A DNA stretch of 62,708 bases from an uncultured Bacilli bacterium (GTDB taxonomy: Bacteria > Bacillota_I > Bacilli_A > RF39 > UBA660), in contig CANRKG010000007.1 of the NCBI GenBank assembly GCA_947631155.1, positions 1-62,708 on the forward strand, given 5' to 3'. The position numbers were made by a program, and so were the translations under genes. The notes under the pieces were generated by a model. The model ran no database searches. It worked only from the letters and a program-made list of their open reading frames with translations, and was not told where the DNA came from. Below are positions 39,359 to 47,774 of this stretch, piece after piece. How positions within the stretch are numbered: the first letter of the stretch is position 1; each line of letters begins with the position of its first letter.

Positions 39359-39577
39359 ATGAAGACAGCTTTATTAATTATATCAATATTACTAATTGTA
39401 ATTGTTATTTTACAAAGTGGTAAAGCAGAAAGTGCAGCTCAAATTATTAGTGGTGGTAGTTCTGATTTATTTACAAAGAGAAAAGAAAGAGGTTCAGAAT
39501 TAGTAATTAGTAGAATAACATTTCTACTTGGAATGGCATTCTTTCTAATTTGTTTAATTTCAACATTTATTAGTTAA
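39359..39577 (+). CDS. secG: Protein-export membrane protein SecG
   Basis: SecG is the small third subunit of the SecYEG translocon. The 72-residue protein has two membrane helices and the conserved middle loop 'VILQSGKAESAAQIISGGSSDLF' type sequence: LQSGK, then GGSSDLFTKRKERG. It is followed by its own terminator and by rnr, smpB and ssrA, the usual secG-rnr-smpB-ssrA order of Bacillota. Confidence 0.95.
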   Translation: MKTALLIISILLIVIVILQSGKAESAAQIISGGSSDLFTKRKERGSELVISRITFLLGMAFFLICLISTFIS

Positions 39578-39602
39578 AGACTATGAATTTAGTCTTTTTT
39601 AT
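39576..39602 (+). terminator. Terminator after secG
   Basis: AAAGACT and AGTCTTT pair around a short loop, followed by T-rich DNA. Confidence 0.65.
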
Positions 39603-39640
39603 TTTATAATATATTTAAAGAGTAAATGAAGGTGAAAAAA

Positions 39641-41743
39641 ATGAAAGAAGATATCTTACAATTATTAAGAGATAGTGATGGTGCTTTATCAATTTATGAT
39701 ATTCAAAATAAATTACACTTAAATAAAGTTGAAGAAATTCAAGAGTTGGGAGAAGTTTTACGAGCATTAGAAGAAGATGTTATTATTTATCATACTAATA
39801 AAGATCGTTATATGTTATTAGAAAATAGTCATTTAAGAAAAGGAGTAATGCGAGCTAATAAAAAGGGCTTTGGATTCGTAGAAGTCGATAATTTAGATGA
39901 TGATATTTATGTAAGTGCTGATAATATGAATGGGGCTATCCATGATGATGTTGTATTAGTAGAAATTACTAGTAAAATGAATTTGGATAGACTAGAGGGA
40001 AGAATCCTAAAAATAATTAAAAGACAAGTGTCTAGATATGTAGGAGAAATTAATTTTGTTAATGATATAGGTATTGTAACTTTAGATGATAAAAAAGTAA
40101 AAATAGAAATGCAAATTAAGAAAGAGGATTCTTTAAATGCGGTAGATGGTCATAAAGTTTTAGTAGAATTAGGAAAACGTATTAATAATCATAAATATTA
40201 TGGAAAAGTATTAGAAATTATTGGTCATAAAAATGATCCAGGAGTAGATATATTATCAATAGTTTATAAATATAATATAAATACAGAATTTCCAGAAGAT
40301 GTTAAAGAAGAAGTAAAAAATATACCAATGGAGGTTTTAGAAGAAGAACTCAAAGGAAGAGTAGATTTACGAGATGAAATTATTTTTACTATTGATGGAA
40401 ATGATACTAAAGATATAGATGATGCTATTTCTATTCAAATATTACCAAACGGACATTATAAGTTAGGTGTTCATATTGCTGATGTATCATATTATGTAAA
40501 AGAAGGTTCTCCTTTAGATAATGAAGCCATGGAAAGAGGTACTAGTGTATATTTGGTAGATCGTGTAATTCCTATGTTACCACATGAACTATCAAACGGA
40601 ATTTGCTCATTAAATCCAAATGTTGATAGACTTGCAATTTCATGCGTTATGGAATTTGATAATAAAGGAAGACAAATTGAATATGATATCTTTCCTAGTG
40701 TTATAAAATCACGTATTCAAATGACTTATGAGAACGTTAACAAAATCTTGGAAAAAAATGAAGTAGTTGAAGGGTATGAACCTTATATTGAGACTTTAAA
40801 AGAAATGCAAGAATTAGCACAGATATTAAGAAAGGCTAAGATTGATCGAGGATATATTGATTTTGAAATAGATGAGGCTAAAATTTTAGTTGATGAAAAT
40901 TGTGTACCTACAGAAATTGTTAAACGTAATAGAGGTACAGGAGAATTATTAATTGAAGATTTTATGATTGCTGCTAATGAATGTGTAGCCACTCATATAT
41001 ATTTTATGAATCTTCCATTTGTTTATCGTGTACATGAGATACCAAAGGAAGAAAAAATTAGAAGTTATCTATCATTCATTGGAACATTAGGATATCAAAT
41101 TACTGGCGATGTTAAAGATTTTAAACCTAAGACAATGCAAAAATTAGTAAAATCTTTAGAGGATAAACCAGAATTTAAAATATTATCTAGTTTATTACTT
41201 AGAAGCATGCAAAAGGCTGTTTATAAACCAGAAAATTTAGGACATTATGGATTAGCGAGTAAATGCTATACTCATTTTACATCTCCAATCAGAAGATACC
41301 CAGATACTACAGTTCATCGATTACTTAGAACATATTTATTTGATAAAGATTTAAGTCAAAATACACTTAGACACTGGGAAGATAAATTAGTTTATGTTAC
41401 TGAGCATTCTTCTTCCCGTGAGAGAGCATCAGTTGATTGTGAACGAGAAGTTGAAGATATGAAGATGGCAGAATATATGGAATCACATATTGGAGAAGAA
41501 TTTGAAGGAATGATTTCTTCTGTTACAAGCTTTGGAATGTTTGTTGAACTTGATAATTTAATTGAAGGTTTAGTGCCAATTAGAGATATGAAAGACTTTT
41601 TTCATTATGATGAAGAAAGGATGACTTTAACTGGTGAAAGAAGTAATGTTAAATATACAATTGGGGAAAAAGTAATTGTTAAAGTTGTTAGAGCAAGTAA
41701 AGAAGAGAAAACTATTGATTTTGAAGTAGTAAGAAAATTATAA
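39641..41743 (+). CDS. rnr: Ribonuclease R
   Basis: RNase R is a 3'-to-5' exoribonuclease that degrades structured RNA and, with SmpB and tmRNA, the mRNAs of stalled ribosomes. The start is the ATG at 39641, with AAGGTG 6 bp before it. The 700-residue protein has an N-terminal winged-helix, cold-shock domains, the RNB catalytic domain (IDGNDTKDIDDAISI, with the metal-binding aspartates), and a C-terminal S1 domain (EEFEGMISSVTSFGMFVEL). The 'HFTSPIRRYPD' motif is intact. Confidence 0.97.
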   Translation: MKEDILQLLRDSDGALSIYDIQNKLHLNKVEEIQELGEVLRALEEDVIIYHTNKDRYMLLENSHLRKGVMRANKKGFGFVEVDNLDDDIYVSADNMNGAIHDDVVLVEITSKMNLDRLEGRILKIIKRQVSRYVGEINFVNDIGIVTLDDKKVKIEMQIKKEDSLNAVDGHKVLVELGKRINNHKYYGKVLEIIGHKNDPGVDILSIVYKYNINTEFPEDVKEEVKNIPMEVLEEELKGRVDLRDEIIFTIDGNDTKDIDDAISIQILPNGHYKLGVHIADVSYYVKEGSPLDNEAMERGTSVYLVDRVIPMLPHELSNGICSLNPNVDRLAISCVMEFDNKGRQIEYDIFPSVIKSRIQMTYENVNKILEKNEVVEGYEPYIETLKEMQELAQILRKAKIDRGYIDFEIDEAKILVDENCVPTEIVKRNRGTGELLIEDFMIAANECVATHIYFMNLPFVYRVHEIPKEEKIRSYLSFIGTLGYQITGDVKDFKPKTMQKLVKSLEDKPEFKILSSLLLRSMQKAVYKPENLGHYGLASKCYTHFTSPIRRYPDTTVHRLLRTYLFDKDLSQNTLRHWEDKLVYVTEHSSSRERASVDCEREVEDMKMAEYMESHIGEEFEGMISSVTSFGMFVELDNLIEGLVPIRDMKDFFHYDEERMTLTGERSNVKYTIGEKVIVKVVRASKEEKTIDFEVVRKL

Positions 41744-41774
41744 TATAATTTACATCATTAAAGGAGGCAGCATA

Positions 41775-42215
41775 ATGGAGATATTAAATAGAAAAGCTAG
41801 ACATGATTATTTTATAGAAGAAATCTATGAAGCAGGAATAGAATTAACAGGGACTGAAATAAAATCAATTAGACAGGGCAATTGTAATATTAAGGATAGC
41901 TATGCAATAATTAAAAATAATGAAATATTTTTATTAAATATGTTTGTTTCACATTACAAGCAAGGAAATATTTTTAACCATTCTGAAACTAGAACAAGAA
42001 AATTGTTACTACATAATAAAGAAATAAAAAAAATAAGTGAAAAGATTGAGTTACAAGGATTAACTTTAATACCATTAAAACTTTATTTTAAAAATAATAA
42101 ATTAAAAGTTGAATTGGCTATCTGCCGTGGTAAGAAAAATTATGATAAAAGAGAAACTATAAAAGAAAGAGATATTAAAAGAGCAGTAGAAAAGCAGTTA
42201 AAAAATCGCTATTAA
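41775..42215 (+). CDS. smpB: SsrA-binding protein
   Basis: SmpB carries tmRNA to stalled ribosomes. The 146-residue protein has the N-terminal 'NRKARHDYFIEEIYEAGIELTGTEIKS' type region, with LTGTEIKSIRQGN, the middle 'HKEIKKI' helix and the C-terminal tail GKKNYDKRETIKERD that goes into the decoding centre. It stands between rnr and ssrA and has an AAAGGAGG ribosome site. Confidence 0.97.
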   Translation: MEILNRKARHDYFIEEIYEAGIELTGTEIKSIRQGNCNIKDSYAIIKNNEIFLLNMFVSHYKQGNIFNHSETRTRKLLLHNKEIKKISEKIELQGLTLIPLKLYFKNNKLKVELAICRGKKNYDKRETIKERDIKRAVEKQLKNRY

Positions 42216-42307
42216 GTACAAATTAATGTTATAAAATTACAATTTGTAGTATATAAGTTAATTAGACTTCCCAATTAAATAAAAATATGATATAATATGC
42301 AATACAT

Positions 42308-42651
42308 GGGGCTGATTTGGTTTCGACGGAAATATCAGAGCATAGATGGCAAGTCGTAGGCTTTACGATACAAGCAAATTAAATATAACTGGAAACAGTA
42401 ATACTCAATTAGCTTTCGCATAATAAAAAGAAGGCATCTTATTACTTTTTATCTACGTAAAGTAATTAAGATTCAATTTTAGTAGATTATATTTTAGTAA
42501 TGTCTATAGCTAAAATGAATATCATAGACTCGCTTATTATTTTGGTCGTTAATTACTTGAATAATAAGTTAAAATAATTAGTTAACTAAACTTGTAGAGG
42601 TTTATGTAGCTGTATTTTCGGACAGGAGTTCGATTCTCCTCAGCTCCACCA
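42308..42651 (+). ncRNA. ssrA: Transfer-messenger RNA (tmRNA)
   Basis: The 5' end GGGGCTGATTTGGTTTCGAC and the 3' end CAGCTCCACCA pair as the alanine acceptor stem with the tRNA-like domain (GTTCGATTC arm). The tag frame runs from 42391 to 42420: GGA AAC AGT AAT ACT CAA TTA GCT TTC GCA, then TAA TAA. The encoded tag is GNSNTQLAFA, with a hydrophobic end suited to ClpXP. It lies just after smpB. A TATAAT is at 42291-42296. The 3' end marks the boundary to the accessory island. Confidence 0.96.
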
Positions 42652-42665
42652 TTAAAGTATGAAAC

Positions 42666-42694
42666 TTGCAAAAAAGTTCATATTATGATAATAT
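42666..42694 (+). promoter_or_regulatory. Predicted antisense-RNA promoter, toxin locus 1
   Basis: TTGCAA (42666-42671) and TAATAT (42689-42694), 17 bp apart, face the hydrophobic peptide gene. The next bases (GTATTTAGCAAG, then TTGCATAAAATAAAAAAGG) match those after the corresponding promoters of loci 2 and 3, supporting a common short RNA. Confidence 0.55.
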
Positions 42695-42732
42695 GTATTT
42701 AGCAAGTAAATTTGCATAAAATAAAAAAGGGA

Positions 42733-42812
42733 ACATTCAGTTTTTCCGAGTTGAATGTCTACCCACTATATTGTGTTAGACACTTATTCTAGCGAATGAG
42801 TGTCATTTTTTT
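42733..42812. terminator. Convergent terminator hairpins of toxin locus 1
   Basis: Two stems lie here. The first (ACATTCA/TGAATGT, 42733-42758) is followed on the minus strand by TCCC and TTTTTT and would end the peptide mRNA. The second (GACACTTATT/AATGAGTGTC, 42779-42804) is followed on the plus strand by ATTTTTTT and would end the facing RNA. Confidence 0.6.
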
Positions 42813-42895
42813 ATAACTACTATCATAATGATAAGGAGAAATAAAATGATAGTAATGAGCTTGAGAACTTTTAAAATAAAGGTCTTAGTTTTCAT
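42803..42895 (-). CDS. Putative type I toxin peptide 1 (30 residues)
   Basis: The peptide MKTKTFILKVLKLITIILFL... ends in IKK. It has a basic start, a hydrophobic helix of about 18 residues and a lysine tail, the shape of membrane-acting type I toxins. The ribosome site is very strong (AGAAAGGAGGT, 8 bp before the ATG), which supports real translation. The gene faces a promoter across a terminator region shared in sequence with two other loci. Toxicity and regulation are inferred from this layout. Confidence 0.6.
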   Translation of the reverse strand: MKTKTFILKVLKLITIILFLLIIMIVVIKK

Positions 42896-42998
42896 TTTTA
42901 TCAAACCTCCTTTCTCTAAAGATTGGAGGTAGACACTCAACAACTGATATTCCCTATAAAAAGTATACTATTTATTGCATACAAAAACAAGTGTTCGA

Positions 42999-43042
42999 GT
43001 GGTATTTTATTAAAAAGTTTGTGGTATTTTATTAAAAAGTTG
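42999..43042 (+). repeat. 22-bp tandem direct repeat
   Basis: The unit GTGGTATTTTATTAAAAAGTT plus one base occurs twice in a row with one difference, in non-coding DNA upstream of the transposase remnant. Confidence 0.85.
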
Positions 43043-43152
43043 TTGAACTTCTTCCCCAATGTCATCAGTTTAAGGAACTACATAAGAAAATGTGTAGTTT
43101 TTATTATGTGTAAATGATAAAATAGATATATAGAATAAAAGGAGTTAAATTA

Positions 43153-43419
43153 ATGTTAAAATTTAATAAAGAAGGAATTGAATTAATTAGAAATAAAATA
43201 AATTCAGAAGAATAAAAAAATATAGGGAGATTAATACCAAATAGTTTTACTAGAGAAAGAAAAATGGGATTTCAAAAATTAATGAAATATATATTAAATA
43301 AGAAAGGACTAAGTACAAATATGGAAATTAATAATTTTTATAATGATATAAAAGAAGATGAAAACATATCGAATCAGTCATTATTAGATCAAAGATTAAA
43401 ATTGGATTACAAGAATTAA
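43153..43419 (+). pseudogene. IS4-like transposase N-terminal remnant
   Basis: The frame starts MLKFNKEGIELIRNKINSEE, meets a TAA at 43213, and continues in the same frame with IGRLIPNSFTRERKMGFQKL, then 'MKYILNKKGLSTNMEINNFY' and QSLLDQRLKL. This fits the helical N-terminal domain of IS4-family transposases of Bacillota. The catalytic DDE part is missing: the sequence runs into hisS-like DNA near 43400. It is a dead fragment of an insertion sequence. Confidence 0.7.
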
Positions 43420-43973
43420 ATAATTTGAAAAAATATTTAAAAGATATCAATATAAGTTCAGTTTGTAATTTTTCATCATCACTTGCTAGAGGTCAAAATT
43501 ATTATACTGGTAATGTTTTTGAAGTATATGATAAAAAGGGTATTATTAATGGAAGTATTGGTGCTGGTGGAAGATATGATAAAATGATTACTGAATTTAT
43601 TAATGATGGTAATGAATATTCAACTGTAGGAATTAGTTTTGGTTTGTCTGCAATTTATGAATTATTAAAAGACAATACAATGTTTAATGATAAATCAGAT
43701 ACTGATGTTTATATTATTCCAATGGATACTGATATTGAGAGTTTAACACTAGCAAATAATTTGAGAGATTTAGGATATAATGTTGAAATAGAAATGAAAA
43801 CTAAAAAATTAAAGAAAAGTTTGGATTATGCAAATAAAGAAAAAATACCTTATGTAATTATTTTAGGTGAAAATGAAATAGAAAATAATACTATAGTCAT
43901 TAAAGACATGTTTAATAATAATAGTATTGAATTAAAATTAAATAATTTAGAAAAAATAAAAGAATATATTTAA
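43397..43973 (+). pseudogene. Histidyl-tRNA synthetase C-terminal fragment
   Basis: From about 43397 the frame reads IGLQELNNLKKYLKDI, then SLARGQNYYTGNVFEV, GGRYDKMI and TVGISFGLSAI, followed by the anticodon-binding domain (DVYIIPMDTDIESLTLANNL, VIILGENEI). These are the second half of HisRS. Motifs 1 and 2 of the catalytic core are missing, so it cannot charge tRNA. A product from the in-frame TTG at 43425 is possible but would be an isolated C-terminal domain. The junction with the transposase remnant suggests an insertion-sequence-mediated deletion. Confidence 0.75.
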
Positions 43974-44169
43974 AAGAATAAAAAATATATATTTAGTTAT
44001 TATTAATTGTTTTTTTATATAAAAGTTGTTGTGGAAAGTAGTAGGTTTTATAAGGGTTTGCGAGGCATAGGGTTTTGAAAAAATCATAAAAAACATCTCA
44101 AAACTTTAAAAATGTGCTCAAAATGTGCTATAATTAAAGAAAATTATTAGAATAGTGAAAGGATCAATT

Positions 44170-44649
44170 ATGGAAGTTGTAAGAAAGTTAGTATTAGATG
44201 ATTTAAAACAAATTTTATTATTAAGAATTGCTATTCAGAACTATGATTTAAAATACATTAATAATGATGAAATTATTTTAAATCAAGATCAACTGATTGA
44301 AAAAACAAAAGAATACGTAGTGAAAAATTTAGATAAAAACTTATTTTTATTTGGACTGTTTATAGATGATGAATTAGTTGCAAATTGTGGATTTTATTTA
44401 GATGAACATTTTCCAACTTATAAAAACAAAAGTGGATATTTAGGTTATATATGTAATGTTTTTACAAAAGAAGAATACAGAAATAAAGGATATCAAAAAA
44501 AAGTTTTTGCTGAGTGTCTTAAATATGCTAAAGAAATTGGGATAACAAATTTTAAGTTAAGTAGTATGAATGAAACGGCAATTAATATGTATAAATCATT
44601 TGGATTTAAGAGTAATCAAAATACTTATTCATTAAAGGTACTAAAATGA
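44170..44649 (+). CDS. GNAT-family N-acetyltransferase
   Basis: The 159-residue protein has the full GNAT layout: helix 1, 'LFGLFIDDELVANCGFYL', the strand 'GYICNVFTKEEYRNKGYQKKVF' region with the acetyl-CoA loop RNKGYQ, and a C-terminal 'LSSMNETAINMYKSFGF' that closes the fold. The substrate is unknown. The ATG at 44170 has GAAAGGA 6 bp upstream; the GTG at 44155 precedes that site and is rejected. The bases before it (43,974-44,169) hold no gene. Confidence 0.88.
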   Translation: MEVVRKLVLDDLKQILLLRIAIQNYDLKYINNDEIILNQDQLIEKTKEYVVKNLDKNLFLFGLFIDDELVANCGFYLDEHFPTYKNKSGYLGYICNVFTKEEYRNKGYQKKVFAECLKYAKEIGITNFKLSSMNETAINMYKSFGFKSNQNTYSLKVLK

Positions 44650-44659
44650 TTAAAGAATA

Positions 44660-44935
44660 CTATCATAAATAATGATTATTCAATTAAAAATGATAAACTA
44701 AATGCTGAAAAGATTATATTAGAAAAATATTATCTAATTTAATAGATATGAGATTAGATAATTATGAAAATGAAAAAATGTATAATCAAAAAGAAAAAGA
44801 ATTTAATGATAAAATTCTTAATATTGTGAATAAGATAAAGAATATATATCGTCAATGGATGAATTATATCAAAGATATTTAGAAGAAAATAAAAAATACT
44901 AAGACAAAAAGATAGTTTTCTAATAATTAGTTTAT
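44660..44935 (+). pseudogene. Decayed gene, possibly the C-terminal coil of a serine recombinase
   Basis: Three pieces in different frames read as one helical protein: KNTIINNDYSIKNDKLNAEK, then 'ILSNLIDMRLDNYENEKMYNQKEKEFNDKI' in a second frame, and SSMDELYQRYLEENKKY with a stop in a third. The pattern 'lidmRl..e...y..k..el..ki' is like the coiled-coil end of large serine recombinases. The identification is a guess; the multiple shifts are plain. Confidence 0.35.
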
Positions 44936-45032
44936 CAAATGTGATGAATTTGTCTTTAATGTGCAAAACTCCTTTTGCAAACACACCAGATTGATAGGAA
45001 ACTGACTCTTCGAGTAAAGATAGAAAACGTAC

Positions 45033-45061
45033 TTGATAAAAGTGTGTTTTTATGTTATTGT
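45033..45061 (+). promoter_or_regulatory. Predicted antisense-RNA promoter, toxin locus 2
   Basis: TTGATA (45033-45038) and TATTGT (45056-45061) are 17 bp apart. The following GTATTTGTCAAGGAAACTTG is identical to the sequence after the promoter of locus 3 on the other strand. Confidence 0.6.
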
Positions 45062-45099
45062 GTATTTGTCAAGGAAACTTGCATAAAATAAAAAAGGAT

Positions 45100-45129
45100 A
45101 CATTTGATTGCGGGAATCAGATGTTTTTA
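45100..45129. terminator. Bidirectional terminator of toxin locus 2
   Basis: ACATTTGATT and AATCAGATGT form a 10-bp stem with one G-T pair around GCGGG. TTTTT follows on the plus strand. On the minus strand the stem is followed by ATCC and TTTTTT. Confidence 0.7.
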
Positions 45130-45207
45130 TTATCTAAATAGTAGGGTGATTACTACAAAGAATAATAGCACAATTATAATAAATAGAGATTTCTCTCTTT
45201 TTGTCAT
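45130..45207 (-). CDS. Putative type I toxin peptide 2 (25 residues)
   Basis: The peptide MTKREKSLFIIIVLLFFVVI... ends in TLLFR. A charged start of six residues is followed by one hydrophobic helix. The ribosome site is weak (GTGG), unlike locus 1. The stop lies directly next to the shared terminator, and a promoter on the plus strand faces it, as in the other two loci. The role is inferred from layout and repetition. Confidence 0.55.
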   Translation of the reverse strand: MTKREKSLFIIIVLLFFVVITLLFR

Positions 45208-45308
45208 AATGAACCACAATCTTTCTTTTATCTTTTGATAATTGAAAGGGAAAACACACTTGAATATTGACATAGACAAATTTCTATATAGTTTTGGGGT
45301 AGGGTAAA

Positions 45309-45914
45309 ATGCTTTATTTAACAGAAAACGATGAACTAATAATTAATAATTGTTATCGCAATTTTTTACAATCTTTAAAAGAAAATTTACAAAGTAATTG
45401 TATAAAAGAAAGTTTAGACTGTTATGCCATAATAGTTAAATTACTAAATGAAGGTCGATTTAGTTTTAATGGTGAACTGAAGTATTCAGCATTATTTAAT
45501 TATTTAGATTTACCTAATATGGCTGAAGGAATGCAAGTTATGTATGGAATAGGATGTTGTCGTCATATAAATCTATTAGTAAATGATATCATGAAAACAT
45601 TGGGTTTTAATTCAAATTTATTATATGTAAAAACTGGTGAAACAGATACTTGGCATAAAGTACCACCTTCTACAGCTAATCACGTGGTTGTTACTTTAAA
45701 TGATGATAATGATAGATATCTATTAGATGCTTATAATAACTTTATTTTTAAAATAGTAGGTTCTGATTTGGATCCTGTAAATCTAGAAAATTGTGATAAT
45801 CCACTGATGACTAAATATCCAGATGATAATGTAAAAAAGATTGGATTAGTACTCGAAAAATATTATAAATTACAGGAATTAGGTATAGATCATATATATG
45901 ACTATGGTTATTAA
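45309..45914 (+). CDS. Transglutaminase-like cysteine hydrolase
   Basis: The 201-residue protein carries the Cys-His-Asp arrangement of the transglutaminase-like superfamily. YGIGCCRHINLLVNDIM holds the Cys (84, followed by RH), TANHVVVTL holds His125, and RYLLDAYNN holds Asp140. In bacteria such domains are often peptidases or amidases. No signal peptide or membrane helix is seen, so it is probably cytoplasmic. The ribosome site is GGGGTAGGG. The copy of the GTTGTTATACTTC repeat directly after it suggests it arrived as a single-gene unit. Confidence 0.7.
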   Translation: MLYLTENDELIINNCYRNFLQSLKENLQSNCIKESLDCYAIIVKLLNEGRFSFNGELKYSALFNYLDLPNMAEGMQVMYGIGCCRHINLLVNDIMKTLGFNSNLLYVKTGETDTWHKVPPSTANHVVVTLNDDNDRYLLDAYNNFIFKIVGSDLDPVNLENCDNPLMTKYPDDNVKKIGLVLEKYYKLQELGIDHIYDYGY

Positions 45915-45916
45915 AT

Positions 45917-45980
45917 AAAAGTTGTTATACTTCTTACTTTAAGGTACCAGTGACGAATCTATTTGAATTATTCAAACTTT
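45917..45980 (+). repeat. Dispersed repeat copy (GTTGTTATACTTC type)
   Basis: After the stop of the transglutaminase-like gene, ATAAAAGTTGTTATACTTC is followed by a stretch ending GACGAATCTATTTGAA. It matches the inverted copy at 62166-62240 at about three of four positions without gaps. Confidence 0.6.
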
Positions 45981-46048
45981 AAATATACTTTCAGTCTGAA
46001 ATATGACTGATTTTTAATTATATTAAAAATTTCCCATAGGTAATTTTT

Positions 46049-46123
46049 ATGAGTAAAGATAATAATTTTCCAATAAAATACGCTATATTGGAATTAAAAG
46101 AAAGAGAGATAAGTTTGAGATAG
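46049..46123 (+). pseudogene. Short gene fragment
   Basis: After a plausible ribosome site (CCATAGG), an ATG opens 24 codons (MSKDNNFPIKYAILELKERE...) and stops. The opening looks like the N-terminus of a longer conserved protein, so I read this as a truncated remnant. The rest of 45,981-46,281 holds no gene I can see; a TATAAT-rich stretch at about 46,220-46,232 may be the promoter of the next gene. Confidence 0.35.
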
Positions 46124-46281
46124 AAACTAAATAGTTAGAAATAAGTAAAGAATAAATATAATGTAAAACTTTATGTCAGATATAGAAATTAAATTCAATT
46201 GATTTTTTTTGGTTTTTATAATATAATATAATGCACAAATTATTAAGTACCTAAATTAATTAATAAAAGAGGTGTATTTTT

Positions 46282-47703
46282 ATGAAAAATGATAAATCAC
46301 AAATTATTAAGGATAAAAATAAAATAGCAGATATCAATGATATAGATATAAGTAGAAAAAATATCATTAATCATAATGTTGTAGTCAAAACAAATATTCC
46401 TATTGAAATAAGTATTAATAAGGGGAAATTAGTTATTACTAACTATGATGTTGTCCGTATTTTAGAAATACATTTAGATATCTATTTTAAGGAAGATAGT
46501 GAACAAAAAGAAAATGGTGAAATAGTAACACAACCTGTTCGGCTAATAACATTTAAAGACGATAGTTATGAACTTGGAAAAATAAAATTAAATAGATGGC
46601 AAACATACCAATTATTATGTGATATGATAGATAAAAATACAATTGATAAGTTTAGTAATAAAATGAAATTTTTATCCATAAACGATAATCATCCTTTTTA
46701 TATAAGTACTAAAATAATCTTTAATGGCTTAATGAGTGCAAGTGAATTTAGTTATGATCTTTATAATGATGAATTTGAAAAAATTATGAAACATAATAAA
46801 GACAATGATAAAAATTCAGATGATACTTTATCATTTTTTAAATTTTGTAAACATTATTTTGAACAGAAAGTAAATGCTAACAAAAGTGAATTGTTAGTAA
46901 AAAGAATAGAAAATAAGATTAATGATAAAAAAATTACATCTTATAAAGTTAGAAACAATATTGATCTCCATAATAATGATATAAATAATGCAATACATTT
47001 AGATATCTGTTTTGATGATAATGAGTGGACACATCTAATAACTTTTGAAGGAAATAACTATAAGCCAAGTAATGTTAGACTAAATAAGAAACAATTTGTT
47101 GATTTATTAGAAATCATTATAACAAATCCTAATCATTTTGTTGATACTGAAAATATAATTCAATCTATATGTGATAATAATTTTTCTATAAATTACGAAA
47201 AGGTATTAGAGGGCTTATTATTAATTAGTAGTGTAGATACTGATATATCCAGTATTAAACTATGCAATCATTTTCTAGAAACAATGGAAAAGGAAGGAAA
47301 AACCGAAAGTTCTGAAGGAATGTTAATCGATGATATAAGTAATATAATTCCAAAATTAGAAATGATTACACAAGTAAAATTTGACTTTGATGATGAAGAT
47401 AGAGATACAATTATTAAATTTCTCATTTCTCTTAATAACGAGAAATATATTAATTCTGATAAGGAAATATCAACTTATTCTTTAGCAGTTGCAATATTAA
47501 ATAAAGCTTTTTTTAATTCATCTATTTCTGGAAAAAATAAGTTGAAAGTGTCTGATATTGCTTATGCAATATCAGATTGTGACCAAATTCAGAAAGATAT
47601 TAGAAAAAGAGAAGCTAATTTATTATTAGATAATTTTAATCAAAAGAAAAGAGAAAACAAAAAAAGTTCCAAAAAATCAAATTTTACAAAAAAGTATAAA
47701 TAA
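46282..47703 (+). CDS. Large hypothetical protein, paralogue A of a tandem pair
   Basis: The 473-residue protein is soluble, charged and of unknown family. It holds two copies of a beta-rich module. The first, near residues 30-115, carries the hallmark QPVRLITFKDDSYELG, then 'IKLNRWQTYQLL'. The second, near 225-275, has THLITFEGNNYKPSNVRLNK with KQFVDLLEII. The last 110 residues are helical ('ISNIIPKLEMITQVKFDFDD', then KVSDIAYAISDCDQI) and end in a lysine-rich tail. The next gene has the same architecture. The ribosome site is AGAGGTG. Confidence 0.75.
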   Translation: MKNDKSQIIKDKNKIADINDIDISRKNIINHNVVVKTNIPIEISINKGKLVITNYDVVRILEIHLDIYFKEDSEQKENGEIVTQPVRLITFKDDSYELGKIKLNRWQTYQLLCDMIDKNTIDKFSNKMKFLSINDNHPFYISTKIIFNGLMSASEFSYDLYNDEFEKIMKHNKDNDKNSDDTLSFFKFCKHYFEQKVNANKSELLVKRIENKINDKKITSYKVRNNIDLHNNDINNAIHLDICFDDNEWTHLITFEGNNYKPSNVRLNKKQFVDLLEIIITNPNHFVDTENIIQSICDNNFSINYEKVLEGLLLISSVDTDISSIKLCNHFLETMEKEGKTESSEGMLIDDISNIIPKLEMITQVKFDFDDEDRDTIIKFLISLNNEKYINSDKEISTYSLAVAILNKAFFNSSISGKNKLKVSDIAYAISDCDQIQKDIRKREANLLLDNFNQKKRENKKSSKKSNFTKKYK

Positions 47704-47774
47704 TTTATTATATAGTAAGTAATGTTAAACAATGATATCAACTTAACTTTAAATTTTAATTATGGGGGTGTATT

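Noticed and set aside
42923-43117. Plus-strand 64-codon frame next to toxin locus 1
   Set aside because: It begins with TTG inside the strand opposite the toxin's leader, crosses the 22-bp tandem repeat and shows no protein-like pattern. The minus-strand peptide with a strong ribosome site is the better reading.
42300-45100. Attachment-site duplication of the tmRNA 3' end
   Set aside because: I looked for a second copy of the last 15-20 bases of ssrA downstream and found none in this window, so integration at ssrA is only suggested by position.
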